A stretch of DNA of 64,000 nucleotides from an uncultured Alteromonadaceae bacterium (GCA_913056495.1 CAJXMO010000008.1:1-64000), one strand, 5' to 3'; numbered from the stretch's first letter, positions 8,569 through 17,615 are shown. Notes: generated by a model not told the origin, from the letters alone. Program-made: numbers and translations.

Positions 8569-9343
8569 TTTAATTTTAACAACCGGTTTATTGCTGAGTT
8601 CAGTGAGCTGGAGCAGTAATGCCGAAACCGATAATAAAGGATTGGAAATTGCCAAAGAACGAAAAGCCCGGGATAAAGGCTGGGGAGACAGTGAGTCGAC
8701 TTCTTTGATGATACTGCGTAATGCTCAGGGTGATGAAAGTGTTCGGGAAATGCGAATTCAGGCTCTGGAAGTTCAAGGCGATGGCGATAAAGGCTTAACC
8801 ATTTTTGACCAACCGAGAGATGTAAAAGGGTCTGCCTTTTTAAATTTTTCGCATATTAATGAACCGGATGACCAGTGGTTATATTTACCGGCGCTTAAGC
8901 GGGTTAAACGCATTGCATCGCGCAACAAGTCAGGTCCTTTCATGGGCAGTGAGTTTGCATATGAAGATTTAGCCTCATTTGAAGTGGCAAAATATACCTA
9001 CAATTATTTGCGTGATGAAACGGTAAACGGTGAGCTTTGCTGGGTCGTTGAGTCTATACCAACCGACAGATATTCAGGTTATAGCAAACAAATTGTCTGG
9101 ATTGATCAGTCTGAATACAGAGTTCAGAAAATTGAGTTTTATGACAGGAAAAAAGCGCTGTTAAAAACTTTAACTTTTGATGACTATAAACTTTATTTAG
9201 ATAAATACTGGCGTGCGCATAAGATGACAATGACCAACCATCAAACCGGTAAAAGCACGGATATGATAGCCAAAGAAATTAAATTCAGAGTCGGTCTAAC
9301 CGAAAGTGACTTTAATCAAAATAGTCTACGTCGGGCTAGATAA
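8534..9343 (+). CDS. periplasmic outer-membrane lipoprotein-sorting (LolA-like) protein
   Basis: This secreted protein of 269 aa has a signal peptide (residues 1-30, ending near SNAETD). The start at 8534 is chosen because AAAGGAG lies 10 nt upstream; the frame is open further up, inside the exporter gene. The mature part resembles the LolA-like fold family annotated as outer membrane lipoprotein-sorting protein. It has a conserved segment with DQWLYLPALKRVKRI, GPFMGSEFAYEDL and a run of beta-strand-like segments. LolA folds carry lipid or acyl chains across the periplasm. Paired with an MMPL exporter, it probably hands a hydrophobic substrate towards the outer membrane. Confidence 0.85.
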   Translation: MLKLRTQKNWLSLILTTGLLLSSVSWSSNAETDNKGLEIAKERKARDKGWGDSESTSLMILRNAQGDESVREMRIQALEVQGDGDKGLTIFDQPRDVKGSAFLNFSHINEPDDQWLYLPALKRVKRIASRNKSGPFMGSEFAYEDLASFEVAKYTYNYLRDETVNGELCWVVESIPTDRYSGYSKQIVWIDQSEYRVQKIEFYDRKKALLKTLTFDDYKLYLDKYWRAHKMTMTNHQTGKSTDMIAKEIKFRVGLTESDFNQNSLRRAR

Positions 9344-9355
9344 AAATAACGCCCT

Positions 9356-9392
9356 GCAGAGGTTTGTCAGACGATTGAGCCTCTGCTTTTTT
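9356..9392 (+). terminator. intrinsic terminator inside the exporter cluster
   Basis: GCAGAGG (9356-9362) pairs with CCTCTGC (9380-9386), followed directly by TTTTTT. It lies between the LolA-like gene and the barrel gene, so the barrel is either made at a lower level by read-through or from its own promoter. Confidence 0.7.
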
Positions 9393-9418
9393 GAATGGAT
9401 TTAATAACAGGCAAAAAG

Positions 9419-10621
9419 ATGAAACACTTCACCCGCGCACTTTTTATACCCGCATTCTTTTATTTATTACCAGTTGAAGCGGTTGAATATGAGTTTTTGG
9501 GCTCACTTGGTATCGAAGGACGCTACTTTAGCGAAGAAGCGTCAGATTCTAATCAAACAGAACAGCAGTTTTCAATTTATGCAGAACCTGAGATTTATTT
9601 CCAGTTGAATGACGGCAATGACTCTGTCACTTTTCAGCCTTTTGCTCGGCTGGATTCTGCCGATGAAGCGCGTAGCCATGTTGATATTCGCGAATTGTAC
9701 TGGTTGCATGTGGATGGCGACTGGGAATTAAGAGTTGGGATTAATAAAGTATTCTGGGGGGTAACCGAAACCCTACACCTGGTTGATATTGTTAATCAGA
9801 CCGACAGCATAGAATCTTTTGACGGCGAAGAAAAGCTCGGCCAGCCAATGATTCAATTCTCTTTATTTAAAGACTGGGGTTACCTGGATGTTTTTGTTCT
9901 CCCTTATTTTCGAGAACGTACATTCGCAGGAGAAGAGGGCAGACTCAGAGGTCAGTTTTTAATTGATACAGATAATGCTGTGTATGAATCAAAAGATAAG
10001 CAGAATCATGTCGATTTTGCGGCAAGCTGGCGAAACAGCTTTGACTTAATGGACTTAAGCTTAAATATCTTTAAAGGCACATCGAGAGAGCCTGAGTTGA
10101 TTCCAAAGCTTGATGATGGTATTCCAACCGGTGAAATCTTACCTTTTTATCCGCAAATTACTCAATTTGGCGCGGTTATGCAGTACATGAGTGAAGCCTG
10201 GTTATGGAAGCTTGAAGCAATTAACCGAACCGGCGATATGATAGATGATTTTAATGCTATGGTAGGTGGTTTTGAGTATACCATGGTGGGTATTAATGAT
10301 TCGGCGACTGATTTAGGCTGGGTTATTGAATATGCATTTGATGAAAGAGATGCCAGTCAAGTCGCAACGCAAAACGATTTGTCTGTTGCAGCCCGAATTG
10401 TACTCAATGACATGGACTCAACTGAGGTGTTGGCTGGGGTCAGTCAGGATATGGAATACAGCAACAGCCGAGCTTGGTTTATCGAGGCGAATACCCGTAT
10501 TGGCGAAGCGTCTAAGCTGATTGTCGATATGTGGTTGTTCACAGGCGATGAGATTGACGACATTAGCAGCCAGTTTGCAAACGAAGACTTTGTTCAATTA
10601 TCCTATGAATGGTATTTTTAA
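9419..10621 (+). CDS. outer-membrane beta-barrel protein
   Basis: This predicted outer-membrane barrel of 400 aa has a signal peptide at 1-22 (cleavage near VEA). It is rich in alternating aromatic and polar residues and ends in YEWYF, the C-terminal aromatic signature recognised by the BAM complex. I prefer the ATG at 9419 because it gives a clean signal peptide; an in-frame ATG at 9395 adds 8 residues. It follows the TetR, MMPL and LolA-like genes and may be the outer-membrane partner of that route. The exact family is not clear; related barrels are annotated as hypothetical or DUF1302-like. Confidence 0.75.
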   Translation: MKHFTRALFIPAFFYLLPVEAVEYEFLGSLGIEGRYFSEEASDSNQTEQQFSIYAEPEIYFQLNDGNDSVTFQPFARLDSADEARSHVDIRELYWLHVDGDWELRVGINKVFWGVTETLHLVDIVNQTDSIESFDGEEKLGQPMIQFSLFKDWGYLDVFVLPYFRERTFAGEEGRLRGQFLIDTDNAVYESKDKQNHVDFAASWRNSFDLMDLSLNIFKGTSREPELIPKLDDGIPTGEILPFYPQITQFGAVMQYMSEAWLWKLEAINRTGDMIDDFNAMVGGFEYTMVGINDSATDLGWVIEYAFDERDASQVATQNDLSVAARIVLNDMDSTEVLAGVSQDMEYSNSRAWFIEANTRIGEASKLIVDMWLFTGDEIDDISSQFANEDFVQLSYEWYF

Positions 10622-10672
10622 TCATTTCAATAGTTTAAATGAACTCTGGACACTTTAAATAACAAAATTAAA

Positions 10673-10698
10673 GCGAATAATTTCGCATTATTTTTTTC
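10673..10698 (+). terminator. weak intrinsic terminator after the barrel gene
   Basis: GCGAA-TAAT-TTCGC (10673-10686) is followed by ATTATTTTTTT. The stem is short but the T tract is good. Confidence 0.5.
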
Positions 10699-10762
10699 TA
10701 TTTTTACGTTTCCTGACTACACTTTATAGACTCAATTGTAAGTGTAGGCTAAGGAGTTAATA

Positions 10763-11173
10763 ATGTCAGCGGTATCAGGTTACACGATAAAAGTCATTCA
10801 GCAGCGTATTGAAGTAAAAGCTTGGGGGGAATTTGATTTTGATTTAGCCCGCCAGCTTTATAAAGAGCTCAAACAAAAAGCCAGTTCAATTTGTGATCAG
10901 GACTGGGTTGAATTGATTGACTTTTCCGAATGGCAGTTAGCTTCTCCAGAATGTTTTGAATTGGTTGAACCCTTTTATTATTGGGCCAAACAAAATAATT
11001 TATGTAAACGGGTTATTGTAATACCACCGGGCAATATCAGGGGAATTGTTCAAAACCTGGTAAAAAAACTTTCCCCCGTCCCCACTTTTTATTTTGATAC
11101 TTACGAATCTGCAATATCCACACTTTATATTCCCGAATTTACAGCTAGAGAAATAACCGGCGTTCGTCTTTAA
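10763..11173 (+). CDS. hypothetical protein, possibly STAS-like fold
   Basis: This 136-aa soluble protein is one I do not recognise. It has no signal peptide or membrane helix. Alternating strands and helices (YTIKVIQQRIEVKAWGEFDF..LARQLYKELK..WVELIDFSEW..) resemble the layout of STAS or SpoIIAA-like domains, but that is only a shape impression. It has TAAGGAG 5 nt before the ATG and its own terminator, so it is probably a single-gene unit. Confidence 0.7.
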   Translation: MSAVSGYTIKVIQQRIEVKAWGEFDFDLARQLYKELKQKASSICDQDWVELIDFSEWQLASPECFELVEPFYYWAKQNNLCKRVIVIPPGNIRGIVQNLVKKLSPVPTFYFDTYESAISTLYIPEFTAREITGVRL

Positions 11174-11177
11174 AGGT

Positions 11178-11205
11178 AAAAGCTGAGCCATTTTGCTCAG
11201 CTTTT
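11178..11205. terminator. bidirectional intrinsic terminator
   Basis: AAAAGCTGAGC and GCTCAGCTTTT form a perfect 11-bp stem with a 6-nt loop and A/T tails on both sides. It serves the 136-aa gene and the convergent DUF6351 gene. Confidence 0.8.
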
Positions 11206-11237
11206 AATACATCCTAATTTGACCATTTATCTAGCTT

Positions 11238-13445
11238 TTAGCGACTCGTTGGCTGATGTGCAACCGGTTCTAATTCTGGGGATGGCCAACTTAATGCCAG
11301 ATTATCCGGTTTTGCCTGATCTGGCTGAGTATAATCACAGACACCGGTTGGGAAGATTACTTGCAACTCTTTTAGATAAGGGCTGATATCCAGCTGGCCA
11401 TACACGCCTTGCTCAATTGCCTGCTCGACCGGGACCCGGGCGCAGTCAAATGTATTGGTTTTCCAACTGTCTCCGGCAATGATCCGACTGTTTTGATAAA
11501 TTTTGAATTGCTGAGTGCAAGCGCCTTCTGGTTTACGGTTCCATTCGCCATCCCAGACGTTTTGGCCACTGGCAATAATCTCGCCATCGCGGTCAAAACA
11601 CTGATCTTCTAAATTTTTAGGTTTGGCTGCCAGCAAACTTTTACCCGCCTTAATTTGCATTAGCCATTTGTCCATTTTTTCAAAAGCTAATACCACAGGG
11701 TTATAATTTTTATCAGCAATCCAGATAATTTGATTATCGCTATGGCCTTGCGTTTGTTGCATTCTCGCCCGGCTGTTAAAGGAAGCTGAAGCATGGTGCA
11801 TATCCAGCTTATCTTCCAGATAGTGGCGAACATCAATTATCGGGATATCCGCCAGTCCGGCAAAAATTTGGCCGTATCTATATGCACGTTCTACTGCGAG
11901 CGGATCGGTTTGGAGTCTTGGCGCGATACCGGATTGCTTATCTACTTGGGTAATATTATGGTTTCCCCACAGCGATAACCAGATTTTAGTATCGGCCAGC
12001 GGCAGTTTTAAAATTTGTTCGGGCTGCATTTCGGCATTGTGTTTCCAACTGCCAATTTTTTTATTCAGTTCGATAAACTGCTCAATTGTCAGCTGCTGAT
12101 TAATCAGAGATTTGAGGCCGTACTGAACCCCTTCATTACCCCATAAATGACGGGCAAACCCTTGTCTGTCTCGACCATAAATATTGACTAAATCCTGCCA
12201 GTAATTCCACTGCACATTGCTTTCAATTTTGTCGGATACATAATCTCTGAGCCAGCCTTGTTTAGGGTTATGAATAAAAGCATATAAGCCAAACCAGCCA
12301 TTGATACATTCACTATTCCCTTCAGGGAAAATCGGTTTTTGTGCTTTTAATATCTGATTAATGGGTTGAAACAGGGCGCTTGGATGTGGTTCGCCGGATT
12401 TGGTATTGAGCCCTTCAACAACGACCCTGTTATCCCAATTTTGCCAAAAGCTGTCCGAGGTTTTAAAGCTGTAAAAACTATTAAATAAGTCGCAATCCAG
12501 CGCATAAAGTGTTTGTGAAACCATATCCGGGTATGAATATAACGGCAGTGCTCCGTCAATTAACCCGGGCGCATTTTGTGCCATCAGGTATTGAGCTAAA
12601 CCACCACCAGAGCCACCAACCCCAACTGTGTATTCAGGTTCGTTATATAGGCTGACAAAATGCGCTTTCAGTCGCCTTGCAGTGTCTTCGGAAAGTAACA
12701 TATTGTAGGTATAGCTGGTTCGGTTTGCGCCTGATGCAACCACAGCATAGCCTGCTTTCAACTGTTCTAAACGACGTTTAATCAACTTTTCCGGTTTCAT
12801 TGTACCTTGTCTGAAACCTATACCCGCACCACCGGTAAACTGATAAATCAGTTTTTTATTCCATTGTGAGGCGGCTGTTCTTGTATTGATTTCATCGAGT
12901 GTGATCGGCATGGCAATCAGATAAATATAACGGTTGATTACACCGTATTCGACACGAACAAGGTATTCACCGGTTTCTAATTGTGTTTCAGGATTGAACT
13001 TTGATATGGTATTGGCTGAATCAACTTTATACACGTTAAAAGCAGTTTTAATACTGCAATCTTTGCTGTAACCGGCAATGCTACTGTGTTTAAGTCTGTC
13101 AGTATTCGTTTTAAAAACGGGTGTTCCCCATTTATTCTGATTATCTATTAAGGGTTCCCCTAAGCCTGACTCTTCGGTCATGCAAATGAAAGGATAATGA
13201 ATTGGGCCTGAAAATAATGGTAAAACAGGACCTGTCTCGCCCAGCTTTATTGGAAATGAATAAGTTTCTTCGGGTCGTTGGGTATGACGAATATGGGTTT
13301 TCGGCCGCAATAAGTAGGCATCCTGCACAGGGGCAAGCTGCTTAATCATTTTTGGGTTAACCGCCTGGTTTGAAATAAACGCCGCGGTAGCGGTCACCCC
13401 TAATATGGCAATAACCAGTGTCCATACAAGCTGCTTCACTTTCAT
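11238..13445 (-). CDS. DUF6351 family exported alpha/beta-hydrolase-like protein
   Basis: This large secreted protein of 735 aa has an N-terminal signal/anchor helix (about residues 4-22). The start is the ATG at 13445, with GAGGTG just upstream; a TTG at 13457 is unlikely. The alpha/beta-hydrolase nucleophile-elbow motif is present as GVGGSGGGLAQYL, preceded by the strand YAVVASGANR and an early YQFTGGAG that may form the oxyanion region. The architecture matches the DUF6351 family, whose substrate is not established. It stands alone with its own upstream region, so no pathway can be inferred. Confidence 0.82.
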   Translation of the reverse strand: MKVKQLVWTLVIAILGVTATAAFISNQAVNPKMIKQLAPVQDAYLLRPKTHIRHTQRPEETYSFPIKLGETGPVLPLFSGPIHYPFICMTEESGLGEPLIDNQNKWGTPVFKTNTDRLKHSSIAGYSKDCSIKTAFNVYKVDSANTISKFNPETQLETGEYLVRVEYGVINRYIYLIAMPITLDEINTRTAASQWNKKLIYQFTGGAGIGFRQGTMKPEKLIKRRLEQLKAGYAVVASGANRTSYTYNMLLSEDTARRLKAHFVSLYNEPEYTVGVGGSGGGLAQYLMAQNAPGLIDGALPLYSYPDMVSQTLYALDCDLFNSFYSFKTSDSFWQNWDNRVVVEGLNTKSGEPHPSALFQPINQILKAQKPIFPEGNSECINGWFGLYAFIHNPKQGWLRDYVSDKIESNVQWNYWQDLVNIYGRDRQGFARHLWGNEGVQYGLKSLINQQLTIEQFIELNKKIGSWKHNAEMQPEQILKLPLADTKIWLSLWGNHNITQVDKQSGIAPRLQTDPLAVERAYRYGQIFAGLADIPIIDVRHYLEDKLDMHHASASFNSRARMQQTQGHSDNQIIWIADKNYNPVVLAFEKMDKWLMQIKAGKSLLAAKPKNLEDQCFDRDGEIIASGQNVWDGEWNRKPEGACTQQFKIYQNSRIIAGDSWKTNTFDCARVPVEQAIEQGVYGQLDISPYLKELQVIFPTGVCDYTQPDQAKPDNLALSWPSPELEPVAHQPTSR

Positions 13446-13622
13446 ATGACACCTCAACAGCTGAACTGACTTAATTAAATTAAATTAAGCTTTATTTAAT
13501 TAAGTCTAGTCCCGGATGAGAATCTATACAAAAGCCAAATAGAACAAATACTATTTTTTTAATTGAGCTAATCTCAATTTATTTTTAGTCATGCCAAATG
13601 ATATAACTTATCTCTTTATTTA

Positions 13623-13967
13623 TTATGCGGTTTTTGTGAATTTAGCAACATTTCCTTTGCCATTGTCGCCAGCAGGTGCTTCTTCATTTTGAGTGCTTTT
13701 ATCTGCTTCATCAACCGGCTCTGCAAAATCCAGCTTGGCCAGTTCGGCTGGCTTGCCTTTGAAGGCTTTGCTGAATAAATCTTTATTGCGTGCGACTAAA
13801 CGACCTATATCATCCAGTTGAGTTTCATTCAGCCCGGCTACATTTTCATTAACTGCATTTGAAATTGCTTCTGCAAGTTCCAACATTTGATCATGAGCGT
13901 CTGCTTCTTTTTTACTGGTAAACATTTTTCCATCCCGATCGCATTGCCAAAGTGCTCTAACTGCCAT
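13623..13967 (-). CDS. yebG: YebG-family SOS-induced protein
   Basis: This small protein (114 aa) is of the YebG family, known in E. coli as a DNA-damage-inducible protein of unclear function. The start is the internal ATG at 13967: the family N-terminus MAVRALWQCDRDGKMF begins there, and a longer frame opening at 14084 would contain both LexA boxes. The core (FTSKKEADAHDQMLELAEAI..) matches YebG; the C-terminal tail (DEADKSTQNEEAPAGDNGKG) is acidic and low in complexity. Two LexA boxes lie 35 and 74 nt upstream, so it should be part of the SOS regulon. Confidence 0.9.
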   Translation of the reverse strand: MAVRALWQCDRDGKMFTSKKEADAHDQMLELAEAISNAVNENVAGLNETQLDDIGRLVARNKDLFSKAFKGKPAELAKLDFAEPVDEADKSTQNEEAPAGDNGKGNVAKFTKTA

Positions 13968-14001
13968 TTTATTCACCTTTAATTTAAGTTTAAATTTAAA
14001 A

Positions 14002-14017
14002 CTGTATGTTTGAACAG
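14002..14017. promoter_or_regulatory. LexA box 1 (yebG)
   Basis: CTGTATGTTTGAACAG is an exact CTGT-N8-ACAG SOS box, 35 nt upstream of the yebG start. Confidence 0.85.
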
Positions 14018-14040
14018 TTGTTTTTAACTTTATCAGTTGA

Positions 14041-14056
14041 CTGTTTATTTGTACAG
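14041..14056. promoter_or_regulatory. LexA box 2 (yebG)
   Basis: CTGTTTATTTGTACAG is a second exact CTGT-N8-ACAG box, 39 bp from box 1 start to start. Two boxes suggest tight cooperative LexA repression. Confidence 0.82.
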
Positions 14057-14162
14057 TTAAAATTGAGTGTTGTTTTTTTGACAAATTTTTTATAAAAAAT
14101 TAACCTTGTACATCGCGCCAACTGGCATGGAAATAAATAATTAAATTAAGGATATATATAAA

Positions 14163-14909
14163 ATGAAGGTACTTTTATCTTTATGCTGGATAATGAGCCT
14201 GATTGTCTCATTCTGGTTGGGTTTCAGTTATTCAGAAACCAGTGCTTCAGCTAAAACCGGCTCTGATTTGAATAACTCAGAATCCGAGTCGGCTAATTTA
14301 CCGCAAACCAGATCGCTAAGTGCGCATACCAAGCCGACTGAAACATATGATATTCGTTCTGAAGAAAAATCCGCTGAACAATCTCGACAATATAACAAGC
14401 TGGATAACCCAGCCGAGTCTGACACGGTTAAAGCTGAAAATACGGCAGCAAAGCGCCCACCTGAAATAATAAAAAGACAGACTGATACAGAAATTCAGAA
14501 ACCTACAAAGGTGAGTGCTGCTGAATTAGACGGAAAAGTGCCAGCGCCTTTTGATCAGGTATTATTAAACTCTAAAGGCTCATTTATTGAGCAATTTAAG
14601 CGGTTTGATGAAGAACCTGTGAATTATGAATGGTCGGTTCTAATGCAGCAGAGAATTCGTGATTATGTGGCTATGCATGAGTTTGGCGGTCATATTGAAC
14701 TTGAATCTGTGAGTTGCAAGGCTTCGTTATGCGAAATCAGAGGCTTTGATCATCATGGTAAAGTATGGAGTGTGATCGAAGCGGGCATGGCGGTTCAGGA
14801 TTGGTGGCGGTTTAATTCGGCCCATGCTGCACGCAATTTTAGCGAAGAACATGGTCAGTATTTTTATTCCCTGGTTGAAGTTGTACCCAACGCGGCACCG
14901 CCAAATTAA
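14163..14909 (+). CDS. membrane-anchored hypothetical protein
   Basis: This 248-aa protein is one I do not recognise. An N-terminal hydrophobic helix (about 3-22) acts as a signal or anchor. Residues 30-120 are a low-complexity Ser/Thr/Glu/Lys-rich linker, and residues 125-240 form a compact domain. That domain contains two cysteines (CKASLC) that could make a disulfide outside the cytoplasm, and a hydrophobic/aromatic stretch with WSVIEAGMAVQDWWRF. It lies between divergent yebG and an inverted-repeat element and is probably transcribed alone. Confidence 0.72.
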   Translation: MKVLLSLCWIMSLIVSFWLGFSYSETSASAKTGSDLNNSESESANLPQTRSLSAHTKPTETYDIRSEEKSAEQSRQYNKLDNPAESDTVKAENTAAKRPPEIIKRQTDTEIQKPTKVSAAELDGKVPAPFDQVLLNSKGSFIEQFKRFDEEPVNYEWSVLMQQRIRDYVAMHEFGGHIELESVSCKASLCEIRGFDHHGKVWSVIEAGMAVQDWWRFNSAHAARNFSEEHGQYFYSLVEVVPNAAPPN

Positions 14910-14914
14910 ATGAT

Positions 14915-15182
14915 TAGAGCCTGTTTACCTTTGTTTATAATTTGAGCTGAGAGAAAAAATTGTCTTAGACAAGGCAAAAATAACGAAATTTAGTCGTCTA
15001 AAAGAATTATTTTTAACGCCGTATAAGACAATTTTGGCCTCAGCCCGAAGGGCAATGGCTATTTTAACCCTTAACTTCATTAGAATTCGTTTATTTAGAA
15101 CAACTAAACCGCACTCATTCTGCTTTGTTAATGATTAAAATCGCCTGTTGCTCAAAAATAATACAAAGATAAACAGGATCTA
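14915..15182. mobile_element. miniature inverted-repeat element 2 (~268 bp)
   Basis: Imperfect terminal inverted repeats of about 32 bp bound this element (TAGAGCCTGTTTACCTTTGT at left, the complement of TAGATCCTGTTTATCTTTGT at right). TA is at each extreme. It occupies most of the 379-bp gap before panP and codes for nothing. The interior shares GAGAAAAAA, GACAAGGCA, TTAACGCCGTAT and GCCCG with element 3 at nearly the same spacing. Confidence 0.75.
14971..15019 (+). repeat. box A-helix-box B motif, copy 2
   Basis: AAGGCA (14971-14976) and TAACGC (15014-15019) flank a perfect 7-bp outer helix, AAAATAA (14977-14983) with TTATTTT (15007-15013). Inside is a perfect inner hairpin TTTAG-TCGT-CTAAA (14989-15002). 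Confidence 0.65.
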
Positions 15183-15288
15183 GGCTGGTTAGACCAAGAT
15201 TTGCTTTATTTTTAAACAAATAAGTAAATTTTCCTGCGAAATAGAAGACAACTGACCTAAACTTATTTAAAGTTTAGGGATCAGCATT

Positions 15289-16962
15289 TTGTTTTTTATT
15301 GATAATTATTTAGTGAATAACTCAACTACAAAAGTCGCAACGGCGGACATGGAGTCTTTATACCGTATATTTACGGTAGCAGAGGCGCCGGATTCTACCT
15401 TAGGTCAGATTGAAAAAGAAATTTCAGAAAACCTGGCTGGTTTTCTGAATGAGCATATCGTTGCGCGAGCTGTTTCTTTAGGTGAAATAGAGCGGGATTT
15501 CAGTTGTCCGGATATGCCGGAGCAGCCAACTTTTGTATCTGATCATACCCAGTTTTTATTAGATAAACTGGTTGCTAACTCTGTTCACACAGCCGCTCCT
15601 AGCTTTATAGGTCATATGACATCGGCTCTGCCTTATTTTATGCTGCCTTTGTCAAAAATTATGATCGCACTGAATCAAAATCTGGTCAAAATTGAAACTT
15701 CAAAAGCCTTTACTCCGCTCGAAAGGCAAGTTCTCGGTATGATGCATAATCTGGTATATGGCCAGAACTCTGATTTTTATCAAACTTATATGCACTCTGA
15801 ATCTGATTCTTTAGGGGCCTTTTGTTCTGGCGGTACACTCGCGAATATTACGGCTTTATGGGTCGCGCGTAATAATTTGTTAAAAGCTGATGGCGAGTTT
15901 AATGGTGTTAACCGCGAAGGAATGTATCGTGCTCTAAGTCATTATGGCTATCAGGGAGTAGCTGTTCTGGTTTCAAACCGGGGTCATTATTCACTGGGCA
16001 AAGCGGCTGATGTGTTAGGCATTGGCCGGGATGATTTAATTGCGATTGACGTAGATGCTCAGCACAGGGTGCTGGTTGAGCAAATGCGTGAAAAAGCCGC
16101 AGAGCTGGCATCTAAACAGATTAAAGTGATGGCAATTGTTGGCGTAGCTGGCACAACCGAAACCGGTAATATCGATCCGCTGGATGAGCTGGCGGATTTG
16201 GCTCAGGCGTTAAACTGTCATTTTCATGTTGATGCAGCATGGGGCGGGGCGACTCTTTTTTCTAATCAACATAAACATTTGCTTAAGGGCATTGAGCGCG
16301 CTGATAGTGTGACTATTGATGCGCATAAACAAATGTATGTACCTATGGGATCCGGCATTGTTCTGTTCAAGCAACCGGGTTTAGCTGCCGAAATTGAGCA
16401 CCATGCAGAATATGTTCTGCGTAAAGGTTCAAAAGATCTGGGCTCTCACACGCTTGAGGGATCACGACCGGGTATGGCGATGCTGGTTTATTCCGCATTA
16501 AAAGTACTTGGCCGGCAAGGTTATGAACTCTTGATTAACCGCAGTATCAAGCAGGCTGAATATTTTGCAGGTTTGATTAATCAGCAGGCAGATTTTGAGC
16601 TTATTTCCGAACCTGAATTATGCATATTGACTTATCGTTATGTGCCCAGAGCAATTAAACATTTGCTTTTGCATGCTGATGAATCAGCTCAGACCCTGAT
16701 TAACGAAAAATTGGATGACCTGACCCGGTTTATTCAAAAATGTCAGCGTGAAGCGGGTAAGTCTTTTGTCAGCCGGACCCGGCTGAGCAGTCAACTCTAT
16801 CCTAATCAGACCATTACGGTATTCAGGGTCGTTCTGGCGAATCCTCTGACTACAGAGCAAATTTTGCAGGATGTTTTAACCGAACAGGCCCAGCTAGCGC
16901 AATTAAGCCAGTTTGCTTTACCTGAATTAAATCAAATTCTTCAGCGACAGGCTGAAGGCTAG
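15289..16962 (+). CDS. panP: PLP-dependent aspartate 1-decarboxylase PanP
   Basis: PanP decarboxylates L-aspartate to beta-alanine for pantothenate and CoA synthesis, replacing pyruvoyl PanD in many marine gammaproteobacteria. It is a group II PLP decarboxylase of about 550 aa. The FCSGGTLANITALW segment binds phosphate, HVDAAWGG contains the PLP-ring aspartate and stacking region, and the Schiff-base lysine is Lys347 in IDAHKQMY. The start is uncertain: TTG at 15289 has AGGGA upstream; GTG at 15313 and ATG at 15349 are in frame. An inverted-repeat element lies just upstream of its promoter region. Confidence 0.9.
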   Translation: MFFIDNYLVNNSTTKVATADMESLYRIFTVAEAPDSTLGQIEKEISENLAGFLNEHIVARAVSLGEIERDFSCPDMPEQPTFVSDHTQFLLDKLVANSVHTAAPSFIGHMTSALPYFMLPLSKIMIALNQNLVKIETSKAFTPLERQVLGMMHNLVYGQNSDFYQTYMHSESDSLGAFCSGGTLANITALWVARNNLLKADGEFNGVNREGMYRALSHYGYQGVAVLVSNRGHYSLGKAADVLGIGRDDLIAIDVDAQHRVLVEQMREKAAELASKQIKVMAIVGVAGTTETGNIDPLDELADLAQALNCHFHVDAAWGGATLFSNQHKHLLKGIERADSVTIDAHKQMYVPMGSGIVLFKQPGLAAEIEHHAEYVLRKGSKDLGSHTLEGSRPGMAMLVYSALKVLGRQGYELLINRSIKQAEYFAGLINQQADFELISEPELCILTYRYVPRAIKHLLLHADESAQTLINEKLDDLTRFIQKCQREAGKSFVSRTRLSSQLYPNQTITVFRVVLANPLTTEQILQDVLTEQAQLAQLSQFALPELNQILQRQAEG

Positions 16963-16963
16963 C

Positions 16964-16990
16964 GCCTGATAAGATATCAGGCTTAATTTT
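16964..16990. terminator. intrinsic terminator after panP
   Basis: GCCTGATA-AGA-TATCAGGC is followed by TTAATTTT. It lies in the 20-nt gap between the convergent panP and lipoprotein genes and covers the last codons of the latter. Confidence 0.65.
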
Positions 16991-17615
16991 GTGTTTTGAG
17001 ACTGGCTCTGAGCTGAGCCATATAGGGCGACTCTTGCGGCACGTTCAACTTAATTAATAATCCTTGAACGAACTCATCCGGCGGTGGCAGTTGTTCGGCA
17101 AACTTCATATTAGCGCTGATTCGGATAACTTTATCTTGCTCAATAAAAAAATATGAGTAGTTGTGCATATAAAGCTCATCGTGCAAATGTACCCGGCTGA
17201 CGCCTCTGACTCCCTGGACCGGCTTACCGGATAATTGCCAGTTTAATTGTTCTATATCTTCTAAGCTTCTCGACTGGTAATTATTTTCCTGAATATATTC
17301 ATCCAGAGACTGAAAAGCCATGCTGGCTTCATCCATTAAAACCGGCAAGGGATCCTGCCAGTCAAGATGGCGAACCGGATAAATAAAAACAGTAAACAGA
17401 TCCAGCTCATAAAATTTACTTTGGTAAGTCAGTTGAGTACCAAACAGGGGATTCTCTGAATCATTTTGTTCTAAAAAAAATAATTCTTCAGTCTGTTCTG
17501 GGTAGCTCAGTTGGTTCTGGTAGTCTGATACGGGAAAATCACTTTGCAAAGCGCAGGAAGTAATACTCACCAATAAAGCTAGTCCAATTTTAACTTTTAA
17601 TATAAAACTAAACAT
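16983..17615 (-). CDS. hypothetical lipoprotein
   Basis: This 210-aa protein has a lipoprotein signal peptide: a basic N-terminus, a hydrophobic core, and lipobox VSITSC with Cys at about 21. The mature domain has no recognisable motif. A hydrophobic strand pattern around LFTVFIYPVRHL and YSYFFIEQDKVIRISANM suggests a small beta-rich periplasmic or outer-membrane-facing domain. It is convergent with panP and divergent from rnr. Function unknown. Confidence 0.75.
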   Translation of the reverse strand: MFSFILKVKIGLALLVSITSCALQSDFPVSDYQNQLSYPEQTEELFFLEQNDSENPLFGTQLTYQSKFYELDLFTVFIYPVRHLDWQDPLPVLMDEASMAFQSLDEYIQENNYQSRSLEDIEQLNWQLSGKPVQGVRGVSRVHLHDELYMHNYSYFFIEQDKVIRISANMKFAEQLPPPDEFVQGLLIKLNVPQESPYMAQLRASLKTQN

